DNA of 64,000 nucleotides from Rhizophagus clarus. Taxonomy: Eukaryota; Glomeromycota; Glomeromycetes; Glomerales; Glomeraceae. This document shows, one piece after another, positions 35,358 through 49,004 of this stretch (position 1 is the first letter of the stretch; the number at the start of each line of letters is the position of its first letter). Position numbers and translations under genes: made by a program. The stretch lies in assembly GCA_015698045.1 (NCBI GenBank), contig BLAL01000356.1:1860001-1924000 (forward strand), in the 5' to 3' direction. The notes below the pieces were generated by a model. That model was not told the origin of the DNA. It saw only the letters and a program-made list of their open reading frames with translations, and searched no databases.

Positions 35358-36619
35358 CTAGCCAACGTTAGGAATAAATTTAACTTTAAATAACGGATGA
35401 GTCATTTTAAAAGATAATTAGCATAAAGAAGATTTTGAAGTGATTAGATCATTTCTAAATTAATCGACTTTTTCACTCAATTTGGATTTTTGGTTGTACT
35501 GATCTTCAAGACTCAATATAAAATTGTTTGAATTAGGAAATGCGCAATGTGAACTCAAGAAATGCATTTTATAATAATACTTAAAGCGTAAAGCATTTAT
35601 GCCTAATGATTGATGCATATGCTTATGCTTAGGCTTCTTTTGACATCAAAAGAGTAAAATTGCGATTTAGGCCTTCCTGTGCCACTTTCATTGCGTGTTT
35701 AATTGAGCCATCAAATAATAGGTTTTTTGAATTTTTTAATTTTTTTTAATTTTGTTGATCCTATCATAAAATTACAAACATTGTTAAAAGTAATGTACCA
35801 ATTAAAAATTGAAATTATTAATAAAACAAGTTCTACAAAATAAAAACAACTGGCACTATCAAAAACATACATTTTATTAAGAAAATTATTAAATAGGTCT
35901 TTTCAGAGAAAAAAAAATAAACATTAAAATTATTTTCTTATTAATCAAAGATCATTAAAGCGTTAAATCATTTTTTTTTTAAATGTAACGACTAAAAGAA
36001 TCATTTTTTTTAAAAATGTAATGATTATAAAAATCATTTTTTAAAATTGAAAAAATCATTTTTTTAAAAATGTAAAGATTAAAAAAATCGTTTTTTTTAA
36101 AAATGTAACGATTAAAAAAATCGTTTTTTTAAAAATGTAACGATTAAAAATTGGGTTTTTTAAAAATATAACTAAGGCAATTTGGGTACAGTTAGTGAGC
36201 CTTCATTTAAGCGTATAATTAAAAAAATTGTCTTTTTAGGCGTTTAATTAAAAAAATCACCTTTTTTTAGGCGTTTAATTAAAAAAAATCACCCTTTTTT
36301 TAGGAGTTTAATTAAAAAAAAGAAACAGAAATAGCGCTTTTTCTAATTGCTTAATTAAAAAAAAATACGCTTTTTTTTAAGTGTTCATAATTAAAAAAAT
36401 ACGCTCTTTTCTCAAGCGTTTAGTTTAAAAAAAAACGCTTTTTTTTCTAAGCGTTTGATTTTAAAAAAAACGCTAAATAGTTTTTTTTAAAACATTTAAA
36501 ATTTTTTTTAAAAAAAATCGCTAAAATTTTTAAAGCGTTTAATTTTTTTTAAAAAAAAACTTTTTTTTTAAGCGTTAGGCGTTTATTAAAAAAATGCTTT
36601 CTTTTAAACGTTAAGCGTT

Positions 36620-37440
36620 TAAATTAAAAAAAATGCTTTTTTTAAGCGTTTAATTAAAAAAAATGCTTTTTTTAAGCGTTTAATTAAAAAAAATGCTTTT
36701 TTTAAGCGTTTAATTAAAAAAAATGCTTTTTTTAAGCGTTTAATTAAAAAAAATGCTTTTTTTAAGCGTTTAATTAAAAAAAATGCTTTTTTTAAGCGTT
36801 TAATTAAAAAAAATGCTTTTTTTAAGCGTTTAATTAAAAAAAATGCTTTTTTTAAGCGTTTAATTAAAAAAAATGCTTTTTTTAAGCGTTTAATTAAAAA
36901 AAATGCTTTTTTTAAGCGTTTAATTAAAAAAAATGCTTTTTTTAAGCGTTTAATTAAAAAAAATGCTTTTTTTAAGCGTTTAATTAAAAAAAATGCTTTT
37001 TTTAAGCGTTTAATTAAAAAAAATGCTTTTTTTAAGCGTTTAATTAAAAAAAATGCTTTTTTTAAGCGTTTAATTAAAAAAAATGCTTTTTTTAAGCGTT
37101 TAATTAAAAAAAATGCTTTTTTTAAGCGTTTAATTAAAAAAAATGCTTTTTTTAAGCGTTTAATTAAAAAAAATGCTTTTTTTAAGCGTTTAATTAAAAA
37201 AAATACTTTTTTTAAGCGTTTAATTAAAAAAAATGCTTTTTTTAAGCGTTTAATTAAAAAAAATGCTTTTTTTAAGCGTTTAATTAAAAAAAATGCTTTT
37301 TTTAAGCGTTTAATTAAAAAAAATGCTTTTTTTAAGCGTTTAATTAAAAAAAATGCTTTTTTTAAGCGTTTAATTAAAAAAAATGCTTTTTTTAAGCGTT
37401 TAATTAAAAAAAATGCTTTTTTTAAGCGTTTAATTTAAAA
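36620..37440. repeat. 30-bp palindromic minisatellite, about 27 copies (unit C)
   Basis: It is the same variant as unit A (TTTAATT with ATGC). One internal copy at about 37201 has ATAC in place of ATGC; the rest are essentially identical. Confidence 0.98.
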
Positions 37441-37744
37441 AAAAAATGCTAAAAAAAATGCGTTTTTAAAAGCGCTTGATTTTTTTTTAAAAAAAACGCT
37501 AAAATATTTAAGACGTTTAATTTTTTTTTTATTTTTTAAAAAAAAACTGCTTTCTTTTAAGTGTTAAGCGTTTAAATTAAAAAAAACGAGTTCTGTTAAA
37601 GAACCCTAAAATGTGTTTCTTTTAGGCGTTTAATTTTTCAAAAGTTAGCATTTTTAAAGAGTTTAATTTAAAAAAAAATGCCAAAAAAACATTTTTTAAC
37701 TTTGGGCCATTTTTTTCAAATTAAACACTTAAAAAACGACAAAA

Positions 37745-38390
37745 AAATGATTTTTTTTAATCGGTTTAACAAAAAAAATGGTTTTTTTTAATCGGTTTAA
37801 CAAAAAAAAATGGTTTTTTTTAATCGGTTTAACAAAAAAAAATGGTTTTTTTTAATCGGTTTAACAAAAAAAAAATGATTTTTTTTAATCGGTTTAACAA
37901 AAAAAAATGATTTTTTTTAATCGGTTTAACAAAAAAAAATGATTTTTTTTAATCGGTTTAACAAAAAAAAATGATTTTTTTTAATCGGTTTAACAAAAAA
38001 AAATGATTTTTTTTAATCGGTTTAACAAAAAAAAATGATTTTTTTTAATCGGTTTAACAAAAAAAAATGATTTTTTTTAATCGGTTTAACAAAAAAAAAT
38101 GATTTTTTTTAATCGGTTTAACAAAAAAAAATGATTTTTTTAATCGGTTTAACAAAAAAAATGATTTTTTTTAATCGGTTTAACAAAAAAAATGATTTTT
38201 TTTAATCGGTTTAACAAAAAAAAATGATTTTTTTTAATCGGTTTAACAAAAAAAAATGATTTTTTTAATCGGTTTAACAAAAAAAAATGATTTTTTTTAA
38301 TCGGTTTAACAAAAAAAAATGATTTTTTTTAATTGGTTTAACAAAAAAAAATGATTTTTTTTAATCGATTTAACAAAAAAAAAAGGATTT
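37745..38390. repeat. 31-33 bp minisatellite, about 20 copies (unit C)
   Basis: This is the longest version of this array. The first copies are TGG, then a run of TGA copies, mostly 31-32 bases, so reading frames are not kept as they are in unit D. Confidence 0.95.
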
Positions 38391-38496
38391 TTTTTTATTA
38401 ATCGTTTTTTTATTTAATTGTTTTAAAAAAAATGACTTTTTTTTAATCGTTTTAACAAAAAAAACCAACTTTTTTTTTATTAATCGCTTTAACATA

Positions 38497-38691
38497 ATGA
38501 TCACACATAAAACAAATATGCATCAGCATTTGCCATTTCTTTCTCCATTAACACATTTGGAGCATGCTTCAACAACCCGTTACTCATATCACCAGAATTC
38601 TCATTTTTCATTTGCAATTATTCCAGGACCAAAGTACAATTTTCATGGTATTAATTGTTTTAAAAAAACCAATTTTTTATTGGTCATCTAA
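38497..38691 (+). other. 64-codon conserved frame (unit C)
   Basis: This is the copy of the island at 11524-11718; the last codon changes V to I. Confidence 0.25.
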
Positions 38692-39971
38692 TAAAAAAAT
38701 GAATTTGGCCATTTTTTTCTGTCATTTAATATGAAAACCATTTTTTCCTAAGTTGTTTAATAAAAAAACATTTTTTTTATCAAAACAAATCAAAGAAAAA
38801 TGCTGAAAATTGTTAACCTTTTTTTTATCAAAATAACATTAAAATGTTAAAAATGGGTTCAGTTCTTTTTATTAAAACAACGATTTTTTTTATTAATCAT
38901 TTTAATGGAAAAAACGGTTAATTATTTTAATAAAATGAAAAAAATGATTGATTTATTAATCATTTTAAAATGAAAAAAATTGCTTTTATTTGTATAAAAA
39001 CTATTAAAAAAAATAATAATATTTTCGTTAATAGGTTTAAAAAATCGTTAAAAATTTTTTTTTTTTTTTTTTTGATTATCTGGTTTAATAAATAAATTGT
39101 TAAATTATTTTTTTTTTTAATTATTCAATTAAAAAACAAAAAATAAATTATTAATAATCATTAAAAAAAAATAAATAAATAAAATTTTTCAATTATTTGA
39201 TAATAAACCATTAAAATATTTTTTGATTAAGCATTAGTTAGTTTAAAAGACATAAAAGACAACAATTTTTCTTGGTTATCCGGTTTGAGATTTAATAGGC
39301 CATTAAAAAAAAATTAAATTGATTTTTTTATTATCTGGTTTAATAAACAAATGTTAAAAAAAGATAAATTAATTTTTTTTTTTAATTATTTACTTTGATA
39401 ATTAAAAAAAATGTTTTTATTAATAATGTAGCAAAAAAATTCCTTCATTGGCATTTTTTGTAATTTTTTAATAAAAAAAAAACAATCTCCACCTTTTTAT
39501 TAAGTTATTTTAATAAAAAAAAGCTAAAAGGTATTTGTTAAAATCATTTTTAACAAAATAAAATTAATTATTTTTTATCATTTTGATAAAAATAATACTC
39601 ATTTATCGGATGAGATTTTAAGTAAAAATAATTGTTAAAAAAATGTCAAAATGTTTTTATCAAAACGATTAATAAAAAAAGTATCAATATCAGATATTGT
39701 TTTTTACTAAAAATGACTAGCAAAAAATATTAATATCACTTTTTTACTTAAAAATGATTATTAACAAGATATTAATACCGTTGCAGCATGTATGCTTATA
39801 TATCATAGGGGACAAAGTCCCCCTAAAAAAGCGCATATTCTAGTTATCATATAACATATAATTATTGTTAACATGATACTCTAAAGTATAAAAAAAAAAA
39901 TATTAATTATTAAATAAATTTTTATGAATAAAATTCAGAATATTTATATTGACTATGTAACGGTATGATAC

Positions 39972-40425
39972 CTGTTGATATATATTTTGTTGTTCCATGG
40001 CAATAAATAATATTATCATGATAAACATCACGCTGAATTTTAACTAAATAAAAATAAATTTAAATTTAATAAATAAATAGAATCAATATATATATAAAAA
40101 GAAAATGGATTTACATAAAATTACCTTAAAAAATAATTTTATCGCAAAACATTTCTCCAAATTTTTCCAATTTGCACGGTACACTTCTGATACCAATTTC
40201 TTGAAAGTTGCTAAATTTTTTATTCATAATATTTTATATGTTCCTTAACAATGGCCTCTTCAATCCAATCAATACATCCATTCTTATTCTCAGTATCATA
40301 TTGAATAATAATAATTTGGCAGAAAGTGTTAAAGTTGATAATTTTGAACGGTCAAAATTGTAAAAAAATTTTACTGAAAATGAAATATTTATTTTCCGAT
40401 AGTCATATGGTGTCACAAGAAGGAA
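39972..40425 (-). pseudogene. Protein-kinase pseudogene, N-terminal exons (unit C)
   Basis: It has the same exons as in unit A (39972-40043 and 40125-40425). Confidence 0.65.
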
Positions 40426-40618
40426 AATTACTTGATATTTCAGCCGGCAAATGAAGCGTTAAAGTTTAAAGAAAATAGAACCATAATCTATATTGTAATC
40501 CCATGTAGATTAAATTATAGTTAGGCATGAATTTGTTATCATGAATTAATTAACACAAACACAACTATAACATACATTTCGTAAAAAAAAAATAATACTG
40601 TTAACTGATTTTATCATT

Positions 40619-43600
40619 TCAATAAATCAACAAAATAAAAATCACTGGCTTGATCGGCTCCATCAGTTCCTTCCACTTACGAACCAGCTGCAGCCTAATA
40701 AGCCAAATATCTCTCAAGCCAAGCCAAACTGAATCAGCTTTTAATCTAAAGCCCGAGCCATGAGATCTTTGTATGGCAAGCCGTGCTGGTCAAAAGTGCG
40801 TAGTAATATACAGCGTATACACGTTGTATTATATAGCGTGTATACGCTGTTTTTACGGTGGATTACCCTGTAACCTGTCAATTTCAGGGGTAACCCACCG
40901 TAAAAATAACGTATATGCGCTATAGAATATAGCGTATACACGCTTTATATTATAACGGTTATTTAATTTGTTTTTAGGCCTAATTTCAAGTCATTAAGAG
41001 ATCGTTCTTTACAACAAGTACCTGCTGTTTCGCATATTGGGTACCCATCATTTCACATATTGGATACCCGCCATTTCACTTATCGGGTACCCGCTATTTC
41101 ACATATCAGTTTTCATTTCAACCAATATTGAAAGACTTTCATGTTATTTGAACGGAAATTTGCTTCAGTTTTTCCTTATTATTTCTGATGAGCCTGGACA
41201 CGTATATTTGATGAGTGGTAAGCAAGCCTTTTTTACAACTGGAAAAGTTCCTTTTTACTTCCTAGTTTCCTGCATCCAGTGAAACTTGAAAAAAATAACC
41301 TTAAAAAAAAAATAACATGAACAGTTAGTAAAGTTCATTAGGATAAAAAAATGGGAACAATTTTTTTTTACACACCGTCTTGTCAAGTTCTCATGTATAG
41401 AGAAATTGAAAAAGAACCTAAAGTTGCGCAAAAAATTGGGATCTGAAGATCGCCACCCTTGTAACAGGTACTCGTCATTTAACACAACAGGTACCTGACG
41501 TTTCATATAACCGGTACCCGCCATTTTGAACAACAGGTACCCGCTGTTTTATATAACTAGTACTCGCCATATTATACAACTTGTAACACCGTTTCTTATA
41601 ACGGGTGCCTGCTATAACATATAAAGCGTATAACGCTATAAATATAACGTATATATGCTACTTTTTATAGTGGGTTCTCATGTTCTTATTGGTTATCTGT
41701 TTATTTCAGGAGTAACCTGCCGTAAAAAACAATGCATACAAGCTATATAATATAACGTGTATACGCTATATAATACCACGTACTTTTGACCATAACAGCT
41801 TGCCATAATCTTTGCGACTTATTCTTCGGTGTCCACCATGGTTTATGGATAAACACTAATTTGCATGATAATGATTTAACGTCATCAACTTTGAAAATAT
41901 CTTCAAGTAAGTTCCTACTATGGTTTAACTCATCAAATATTTCGTTAACTTCTTTATATATTTCCTGTACAGTATAAATTATTAAATATTACATCATTTT
42001 CTTTGATGTCAAAATAGTAAAAAAAAATCATAAGGGAATGGTTGGTTATGTGCATTTTCAGTCTACTAGTACTTACTATTATATGCTTAAAAGACATTAT
42101 CACCGATTTTAGTTTTCTAATATGATTCAGTCTTATTGGTATCTCAAATATCAGTCCTGGATAAACGACATAAAAACCATTTACCAAATCTTCTACTAAT
42201 AGTTGACAAAAGACGCCTGCTATTTGTAAATATGGGACTTTGATAAGACTCACTTGTGCGTCAATTAAATCTCTGCTCAAAAGGCCATTTAAGATGGATT
42301 GATTTATCCTGGCTGAGCGACATCGATCTTCAATTGCTTTAGTTGGAGTTGCTTATGCGGAAAACTCCCACCCACTAAGGTCTATTTCTGTATAACCTAA
42401 AAATTGGATGTTGCATTTTCTACCACTCTCATGACTAGTGGACTGGCTCAAGGGACAAAATGACCCCTTATGAACAAAAATATTCATTATTCATATTTAT
42501 ACGCTTACAAAAATCAAAAAGATATTATTTATCTATTTACCATTTACAATATATTCCAGTTCCATTCTGTAGTCCATTGACAATGTAAGAACATGTTTTT
42601 ACAATAACATCAATTTCAGTGTGACGCTTACCGCCACAATATAAAAGGACATTTCCATCTTTAACTTTGTAGAGACTACATGTACAATTAAAAAAGATAA
42701 ATCAGAACAAACTACAGATAATAAAACGAATATAAGAAAATACTCACAAATCACCATAAATTTTACTTATTTTGTAAAACCACGTATTGACAGATGCATC
42801 TGCATGCTGATTGAGACAATATTTATATGTCCCATTAGCATCGCCTTCCTTTACCATTTATATATCGGTAAAAAATAAATTGAAATATGTAAGGTAATAT
42901 TAAATACATTCATATTTTATACCTACTTTTTCCACTTTTGCAATGAACTCGTTAATGTCTTCTGTCAATTTGGGAATTTTGAGAATTTCTTCATAATCTT
43001 TCATCACATCTTGACGTTCAACTTCTGTAAACCATGCTCTCATATGAGCTGAAAGATCAATAACTCTTGATACGCCATATGTTAAGGTTGCCTTCTCTTC
43101 TGCAGTTAGCTTCTTTTATTTTTTAACATTTCAATATGTTGGGATAGGTTTTTGGAGAAAATGTTTTTAACAAGACTTCCCAAGGATAAATTCCAATTTT
43201 GGATATTAGTTGGCAGGGAGAACAAAGAATATTATCTAAGGTAGGAATTTTTTTGTCATAATCGCTAATTCCAATTAATGAATTATCGTCCTCATTGTCA
43301 CTTAACGAAATAAAATCTGGTGTTGGTGGTGGTCTTTCTTACACTGTGTCATCGAGAAGGATGTTGGGAAAGATATTTCTAGAATTACTCTTTTCCTAAT
43401 TACAATGATTAGAATAGTACTTACTTTTGAGCGAAGCCAGCTTTTTGGTGGTCTCGCATGCTTGATAGTAAATTTTCAGAAGATAACGATAAATGCAAAT
43501 AAATAATTTGAGGAAAAAAGTGGAATGACAACTAAAATTAAGTTATGTCTCAACCTTATTTGAGGAAGTTGATGGAGTTGACAGAGTTGATTTTTCATTT

Positions 43601-44500
43601 GGATATGTTTGCTTACTTCCAATTATTGGTTTATCCTTCTGATTCAAAATAAAATCTAACTTCATCTTGTTCAAGATAGCATTGGCCTTATTTCCCGTTA
43701 AAGACTGGTCAACAGCAAACTTAGCCTACAAACCATGAAATATAAATAGGTTGATATGACTTTTGTACGGTACAATTTGACAATTAATATGATTGACCGC
43801 CAGACATACCTCAGCTTGTCTCAACGTCGCTTCAGCTACCTCTGATTCGATAGTATTTCAGAACATCCACATACCATCCCCTTGTGCTTGTTGCTATAGA
43901 AGTAGCAAGAGAATGATTAATAAAAGGGCCACACCAAATACTAAAGATAAAATAGATAGTAGGAGACTACGAATGAATATAATAGCTCTTAGCACTGTGA
44001 CATAAAAGCCTTTAGCCTTTACGCAGACTTAAGATGGAGCCCACTGGATATAATAACCCATTCCCAGTTTAACACGTAGCCAGACTGCTTAGGTGGTTGT
44101 TTTTGATATGATAACCCAACTCCTCTCTATCCTTTGCATCTGAAGATTAAATTTAAATCAAATAGATACTCGCTTTTAATAATCCATCATTGAGAATAGA
44201 AGTGGCCTTTTTCCACTTTTCGTCTGTTGTATTATTTGTGACATATGAAATAAACTTTGATATCGTTAAGTGTTTGATGTGCTTATCGAAAGAGAAGTCA
44301 AGTTTGGTTTTATGGAAATCCAGAATAGAAAGGAGACAGAGAGTATCAGGATCCAAAGCCATCTCCTAATCTTCAAACTATAATTATAGTATCACATTTT
44401 TTTTAAGGTGATGAAATTTGTAAATAAACGAAATGTTTAAACTTCATACTATCCACTGAATGCTCATCTTTTTCATTTTGAAAGTAGACATTTTAAACAT
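40619..44500 (-). pseudogene. Gene X (unit C)
   Basis: ATG at 44500. The first donor is ATGAGC in place of GTGAGC, shared only with unit D. The LTYGV exon has the one-base loss shared with A. The exon that begins GESFCPLSQ lacks six bases (ATGACCCCTTATG where others have ATGACTCGCCCCTTATG), removing two codons beside the acceptor. The last exon has TGG where A and D have TAG and so runs into the MITE. Confidence 0.6.
40772..41807. mobile_element. 1036-bp MITE with TSD ATCTTTG (unit C)
   Basis: Same site; TSDs are at 40765-40771 and 41808-41814. It is one base shorter than in the other units. Confidence 0.88.
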
Positions 44501-45019
44501 TTTTGACTTAAGTTGCAGCAGTTACAGCATGAGAAAATATTATTACTATCACGTTTTTTATCACGTTTTTTTTCACGAGATCATGGTTGCACAGATTGAT
44601 TAATTGTACGATGATTTTCTATGGTAAAACGTTATTCCTCATTTTTTGTTTTTTGATATTGGAACTGTGATTTTGCCAGAATTACATAAAATCAGATGGC
44701 ATTATGATCACAAATCAAAGATTCTTATGATGTTTTTGATTAATGATTTTAGATAGTTTCGCCTGAATTTTACTTTACTTATACAAGGCAGATAAAAAGA
44801 ATAACTAACCAGCGTCTCACTCTATTTAGTGGGTCTAGGAATCGAATACACTTTTAAAGAAAACTACGCCAACATGATCTCATCATAAAGATCAATTAAC
44901 GTGCACTCCTTAAAATTACAATAGAAAAATTTTCACTATCCTTATGTAAAAATTGACAAGAGGTCTGATAATACGTAATTTTATTTGAATATATGCTGGA
45001 ACCTTTGGGAGAAAAACAA

Positions 45020-45988
45020 CAAGTAAAAACTGCGCGTTTTTTCAGTTGATAGTCTCTCACATGACCAAACTATACTACGATTGTGAACTTAAGTTTATTG
45101 CTTGAAATGTTGCAGGTAAGACAATATTTCAACTTATCTTGGAAATACAACTTCGCTAATTCAGGATCATAAGGGAGCTGATTCTCATTTTTGCAGTACC
45201 ATGAGCTATGTAATCCATAATTCCCATGTATTTCATCACAAATAGGACATGGTGAGCTCTATGGCTGAGATAAACTATTTCCAAATTTTAAGTATAGAAA
45301 GTGCTCTAAGACAGATTTGATAATTAATTCTGGATTGGGTCTGACTTCGAAAGTGATGGACTTGAAATCAGAGGCTTGAGGTTTTTCTGATATACTTATC
45401 ACAGCTTCTGATAATTGCCATGGCTCATTTTCAGTTTTTTTTTATATCTTTTGTATAATTTAGAACGAATCTTATCTGTCAAAATACTTGGTAACCCACT
45501 TAATTTGGTATGCCAATCCAGATATTTAGCGGTTAATAATAAATTTGCACCTTTTTATCATCCAAATACCCATTTAAAAATGAAAGTCAATAAAATTTAG
45601 ATTCTTGAAATAAGATCCACTGAAGATTTTATTCCAGTAATATTTGATGAAGGAGATCCTCTGAATACAAGATCATCTTTCTTATGACATACTGTAAGTA
45701 TGTAATAGATTCTTGCAATGTTAGGAGCAATATTCTGACCGAATATTGGAAACTTTAAGCGGTAGTTTATTTTAAAAATTTTGCCAAAGCTTTAGGTAGA
45801 ACTTTACTTTTTCAAATAAATAATTATTCCATTCAATCTTCAAACGCACCAATAAATCAGCCGCCTAAAAAATTTAACATTCAATATTTAATGTTTAAAT
45901 AAATATGCACATATATTAAAAACAAATTGCGTGATAACTAATGATAAGTATATTACTTACCAGGTCCTCATTATTGGCAGGCGACCAT
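45020..45988 (-). pseudogene. Gene Y (unit C)
   Basis: It has the same pieces as in unit A (GNEPWQLSEAVISISEKPQA type, CPIC, AADSLVRL); breaks are as in A and D. Confidence 0.48.
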
Positions 45989-47667
45989 CCCTATAAGAAA
46001 TCTGTATATGGAAAGGATACATTTTATAAATGTCTGATATACGTTTTTACTGATTCCGTATAATAATTCCATATATTTAATACGTAATTCATTTTTGAAT
46101 GTTTTTTAAAAAATTGGTGCATATGAAATGTATGCGGAAAAATTAATATATACGGAATATATACGGAATTTTTGAACTTATTTTTTTTAAATAATGATTT
46201 TATCGATTTTATCATCATAAGCCATAACACGTGATCACGTGATTTTTGTTATGATACGTTTTTTGTTTATATAAACCCAGCTTTGATCTTCCACCTTGTC
46301 TTCCTGTCTTCCTTTCCCTGATTTTTTATTTCACTATTTTTTTTTTTTTTTTAAAAAAAAAAACTCTTTTTTTCTTTTATTTGTTGCCCCTCTTTTTTAT
46401 TTTTACTTGTTACTCTTCTTTTAAAAACTTCTTTTTCTTTATTTTTCTAACTTCGTTGCCCTCTTTAAAAAAAAAAAAATTTTTTTTTGGTTTTATTTTT
46501 TTATTCCTATTCATTACCCTCTTTTCTTTTTTTTAAAAAAAATTATTTTTGCCCCTTTTTTTACTGAATTATTTCTGGATGTTCTTCTTTGGCAGCATAG
46601 GTTAGAGGTTAAAGATGGACTAACCACGACTACTGACACAAAGTTTATCAGGACTGGGGAATAAAAAGCCTTATTTAGTGCAGATATTTCTTGAGTCTTT
46701 AATTTAAAAAGAGAGGTTTCTATAAGCTGGGTTATGTAAGTTACCTTCTGCATTATTTTTCTAACTTTGTCATCCCCTTAAAAATCTTTTTTTATGTTCT
46801 TCCCTAACTTCGTTATTCCTTTTTTAAAAAAAAAAAAATTTTTATTTTACTTTTTTACTTCCACCTCACTATCCTTTCTTTTTTATTTATTTTTATTCTT
46901 TTATTTTGTAGATCAGATTTTTTTTTGGCTGCTTGGTTCCTTTTTTCTTATTGCGGGTCAATTTTGAAGTACTTTTTTTTGTAAGTCAGGTAGGAACTGG
47001 ACGTTTGGAGACTAAGATGATTGCAGGTACTATATAGGCGGAGCTTATATTTCTTTTTTTTTTTGCTTTTAGGTCGTCTGACTCCTGATGACTTGGACGA
47101 ATCCAGAATTATAGGCACAATAGGGAAGCGTTGGTCTAATTGAGTTAAAGAAACGTACTAGTGTCTTTTTTCATTTATTTTGAAGAAATAGGTTATTTCT
47201 TTGGACTAAGTGCTCCTGAAGACTTTTGATTTCTTAAAAAAATCAAATTTCATAACGAAATATCAGTAGAAATAGTATTAATGTTTCTTTTTGTTTTGGT
47301 TTGCAATAGTTGGTTTGATAGGAATAAACTATTCATAATATATTTGTGTTTTATTTTATTTTTTTATTTTTTGATTTAATAAATAAAATTAAAATTATGT
47401 AAATAAAATCTAGTAATAAATTGTAATAAATTGTAATATAAACAGTAAATTTAATAAGCAATAATATAAATTTCATAGTAAAACAGTGATTAAATCATAT
47501 AAATTCCGTATGCATTCCATGCAAATTCCGTATCCAAACCATATTTATAGTGATACAGAATTGTGCAATTTTCTGTATCTTTTCAATGGTCTATTGTGAT
47601 ATGTTATTTCTAAGGAAAAAAATTGTATAAAAATCTTATTAAAAATGTATCCAGTTTTTTTATAGGG
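45989..47667. mobile_element. 1.68-kb element with CCCTATA ends (unit C)
   Basis: This copy is flanked by CAT. Perfect CACGTGATCACGTG at 46228-46241 and TATATAAA at 46268-46275. Confidence 0.5.
46228..46275 (+). promoter_or_regulatory. Double CACGTG palindrome and TATA box (unit C)
   Basis: CACGTGATCACGTG is a perfect 14-base palindrome with two E-boxes, 26 bases upstream of TATATAAA. Confidence 0.52.
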
Positions 47668-49004
47668 CATAAAGAACGATGATTGATGTTAACTTGTTAA
47701 CCAAACAAAAAAAATGACATAATATTATTTCATTATATTCATCGTAATGCAGCAATATTAAACCGCTATTTGTTTTTATTGAGAAATACCCATGTACAGA
47801 AAACAAGAAAAAGTATATCAAAAGAGGCAAGAAATAGGATAATATTCCAATATTATCTAAATTATCCAAAGAAATAGCTAGCCAACGTTAGGAATAAATT
47901 TAACTTTAAATAACAGATGAGTCATTTTAAAAGATAATTAGCATAAAGAAGATTTTGAAGTGATTAGATCATTTCTAAATTAATCGACTTTTTCACTCAA
48001 TTTGAATTTTCAGTTGTACTAATCTTCAAGACTGAATATAAAATCGTCTGAATTAGGAAATGCGCAATGTGAACTTGAGAAATGCGTTTTATAATAATGC
48101 TTAAAGCGTAAAGCATTTATGCCTAATGATTGATGCATATGCTTATGCTTAGGCTTCTTTTGACATCAAAAGAGTAAAATTGCGATTTAGGCCTTCTTGT
48201 ACTACTTTTATTGCGTGTTTAGTTGAGCTATCAAATAATAGGTTTTTCGAATTTTTTAATTTTTTTCAATTTTGTTGATCCTATCGTAAAATTACAAACA
48301 TTGTTAAAAGTAAAATATCAAATATGCCAATTAAAAATTGAAATTATTAATAAAACAAGTTCTACAAAAAAAAACAACTGGAACTATCAAAAACATACAT
48401 TTTATTAAAATAGGTCTTTTCAGAGAAAAAAAAAATAAACATTAAAATTATTTTTTTATTAATCAAAGATCATTAAAGCGTTAAATCATTTTTTTTTTTA
48501 AATGTAACGACTAAAAGAATCATTTTTTTTAAAAATGTAAAGATTAAAAAAATCATTTTTTTTAAAAATGTAACGATTAAAAATTGGGTTTTTTAAAAAT
48601 GTAACTATGGCAATTTGGGTACAATTAGTGAGCTTTCATTTAAGCGTATAATGCCTTTTTAGGCGTTTAATTAAAAAAAAATTGCCTTTTTTTAGGCGTT
48701 TAATTAAAAAAAATCGCCTTTTTTTAGGAGTTTAATTAAAAAAAGAAACAGAAATAGCGCTTTTTCTAATTGCTTAATTAAAAAAAAATACGTTTTTTTT
48801 TAAGCGTTCATAATTAAAAAAATATGCTCTTTTCTCAAGCGTTTAGTTTAAAAAAAAACGCTAAATAGTTTTTTTTAAAACATTTAAAATTTTTTTTAAA
48901 AAAAATCGCTAAAATTTTTAAAGCGTTTAATTTTTTTTAAAAAAAAACTTTTTTTTTAAGCGTTAGGCGTTTATTAAAAAAATGCTTTCTTTTAAACGTT
49001 AAGC

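Larger units (their letters stand above)
22511..35418 (+). repeat. Tandem macrosatellite unit B (12,908 bp)
   Basis: The order of blocks is the same as unit A, without the 1529-bp transposon. In its first 5 kb it belongs with unit D: both lack the 13 bases between TTTTATTAA and AATAGGTC and both have GGTATATATGATACC before the kinase exon. Confidence 0.97.
35580..39843 (+). mobile_element. 4.26-kb AT-rich element (unit C)
   Basis: It corresponds to 8680-12869, with the perfect terminal hairpin GGGGACAAAGTCCCC near 39809-39823 and the end ATATTCTAG. Confidence 0.55.
35419..47938 (+). repeat. Tandem macrosatellite unit C (12,520 bp)
   Basis: This is the shortest unit, with no private transposon. 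In the first 5 kb it pairs with A and E (AAGAAAATTATTAAATAGGTC and GGTATGATACC). In gene X it is nearest to D, and in the right half of the CCCTATA element nearest to B. Confidence 0.97.
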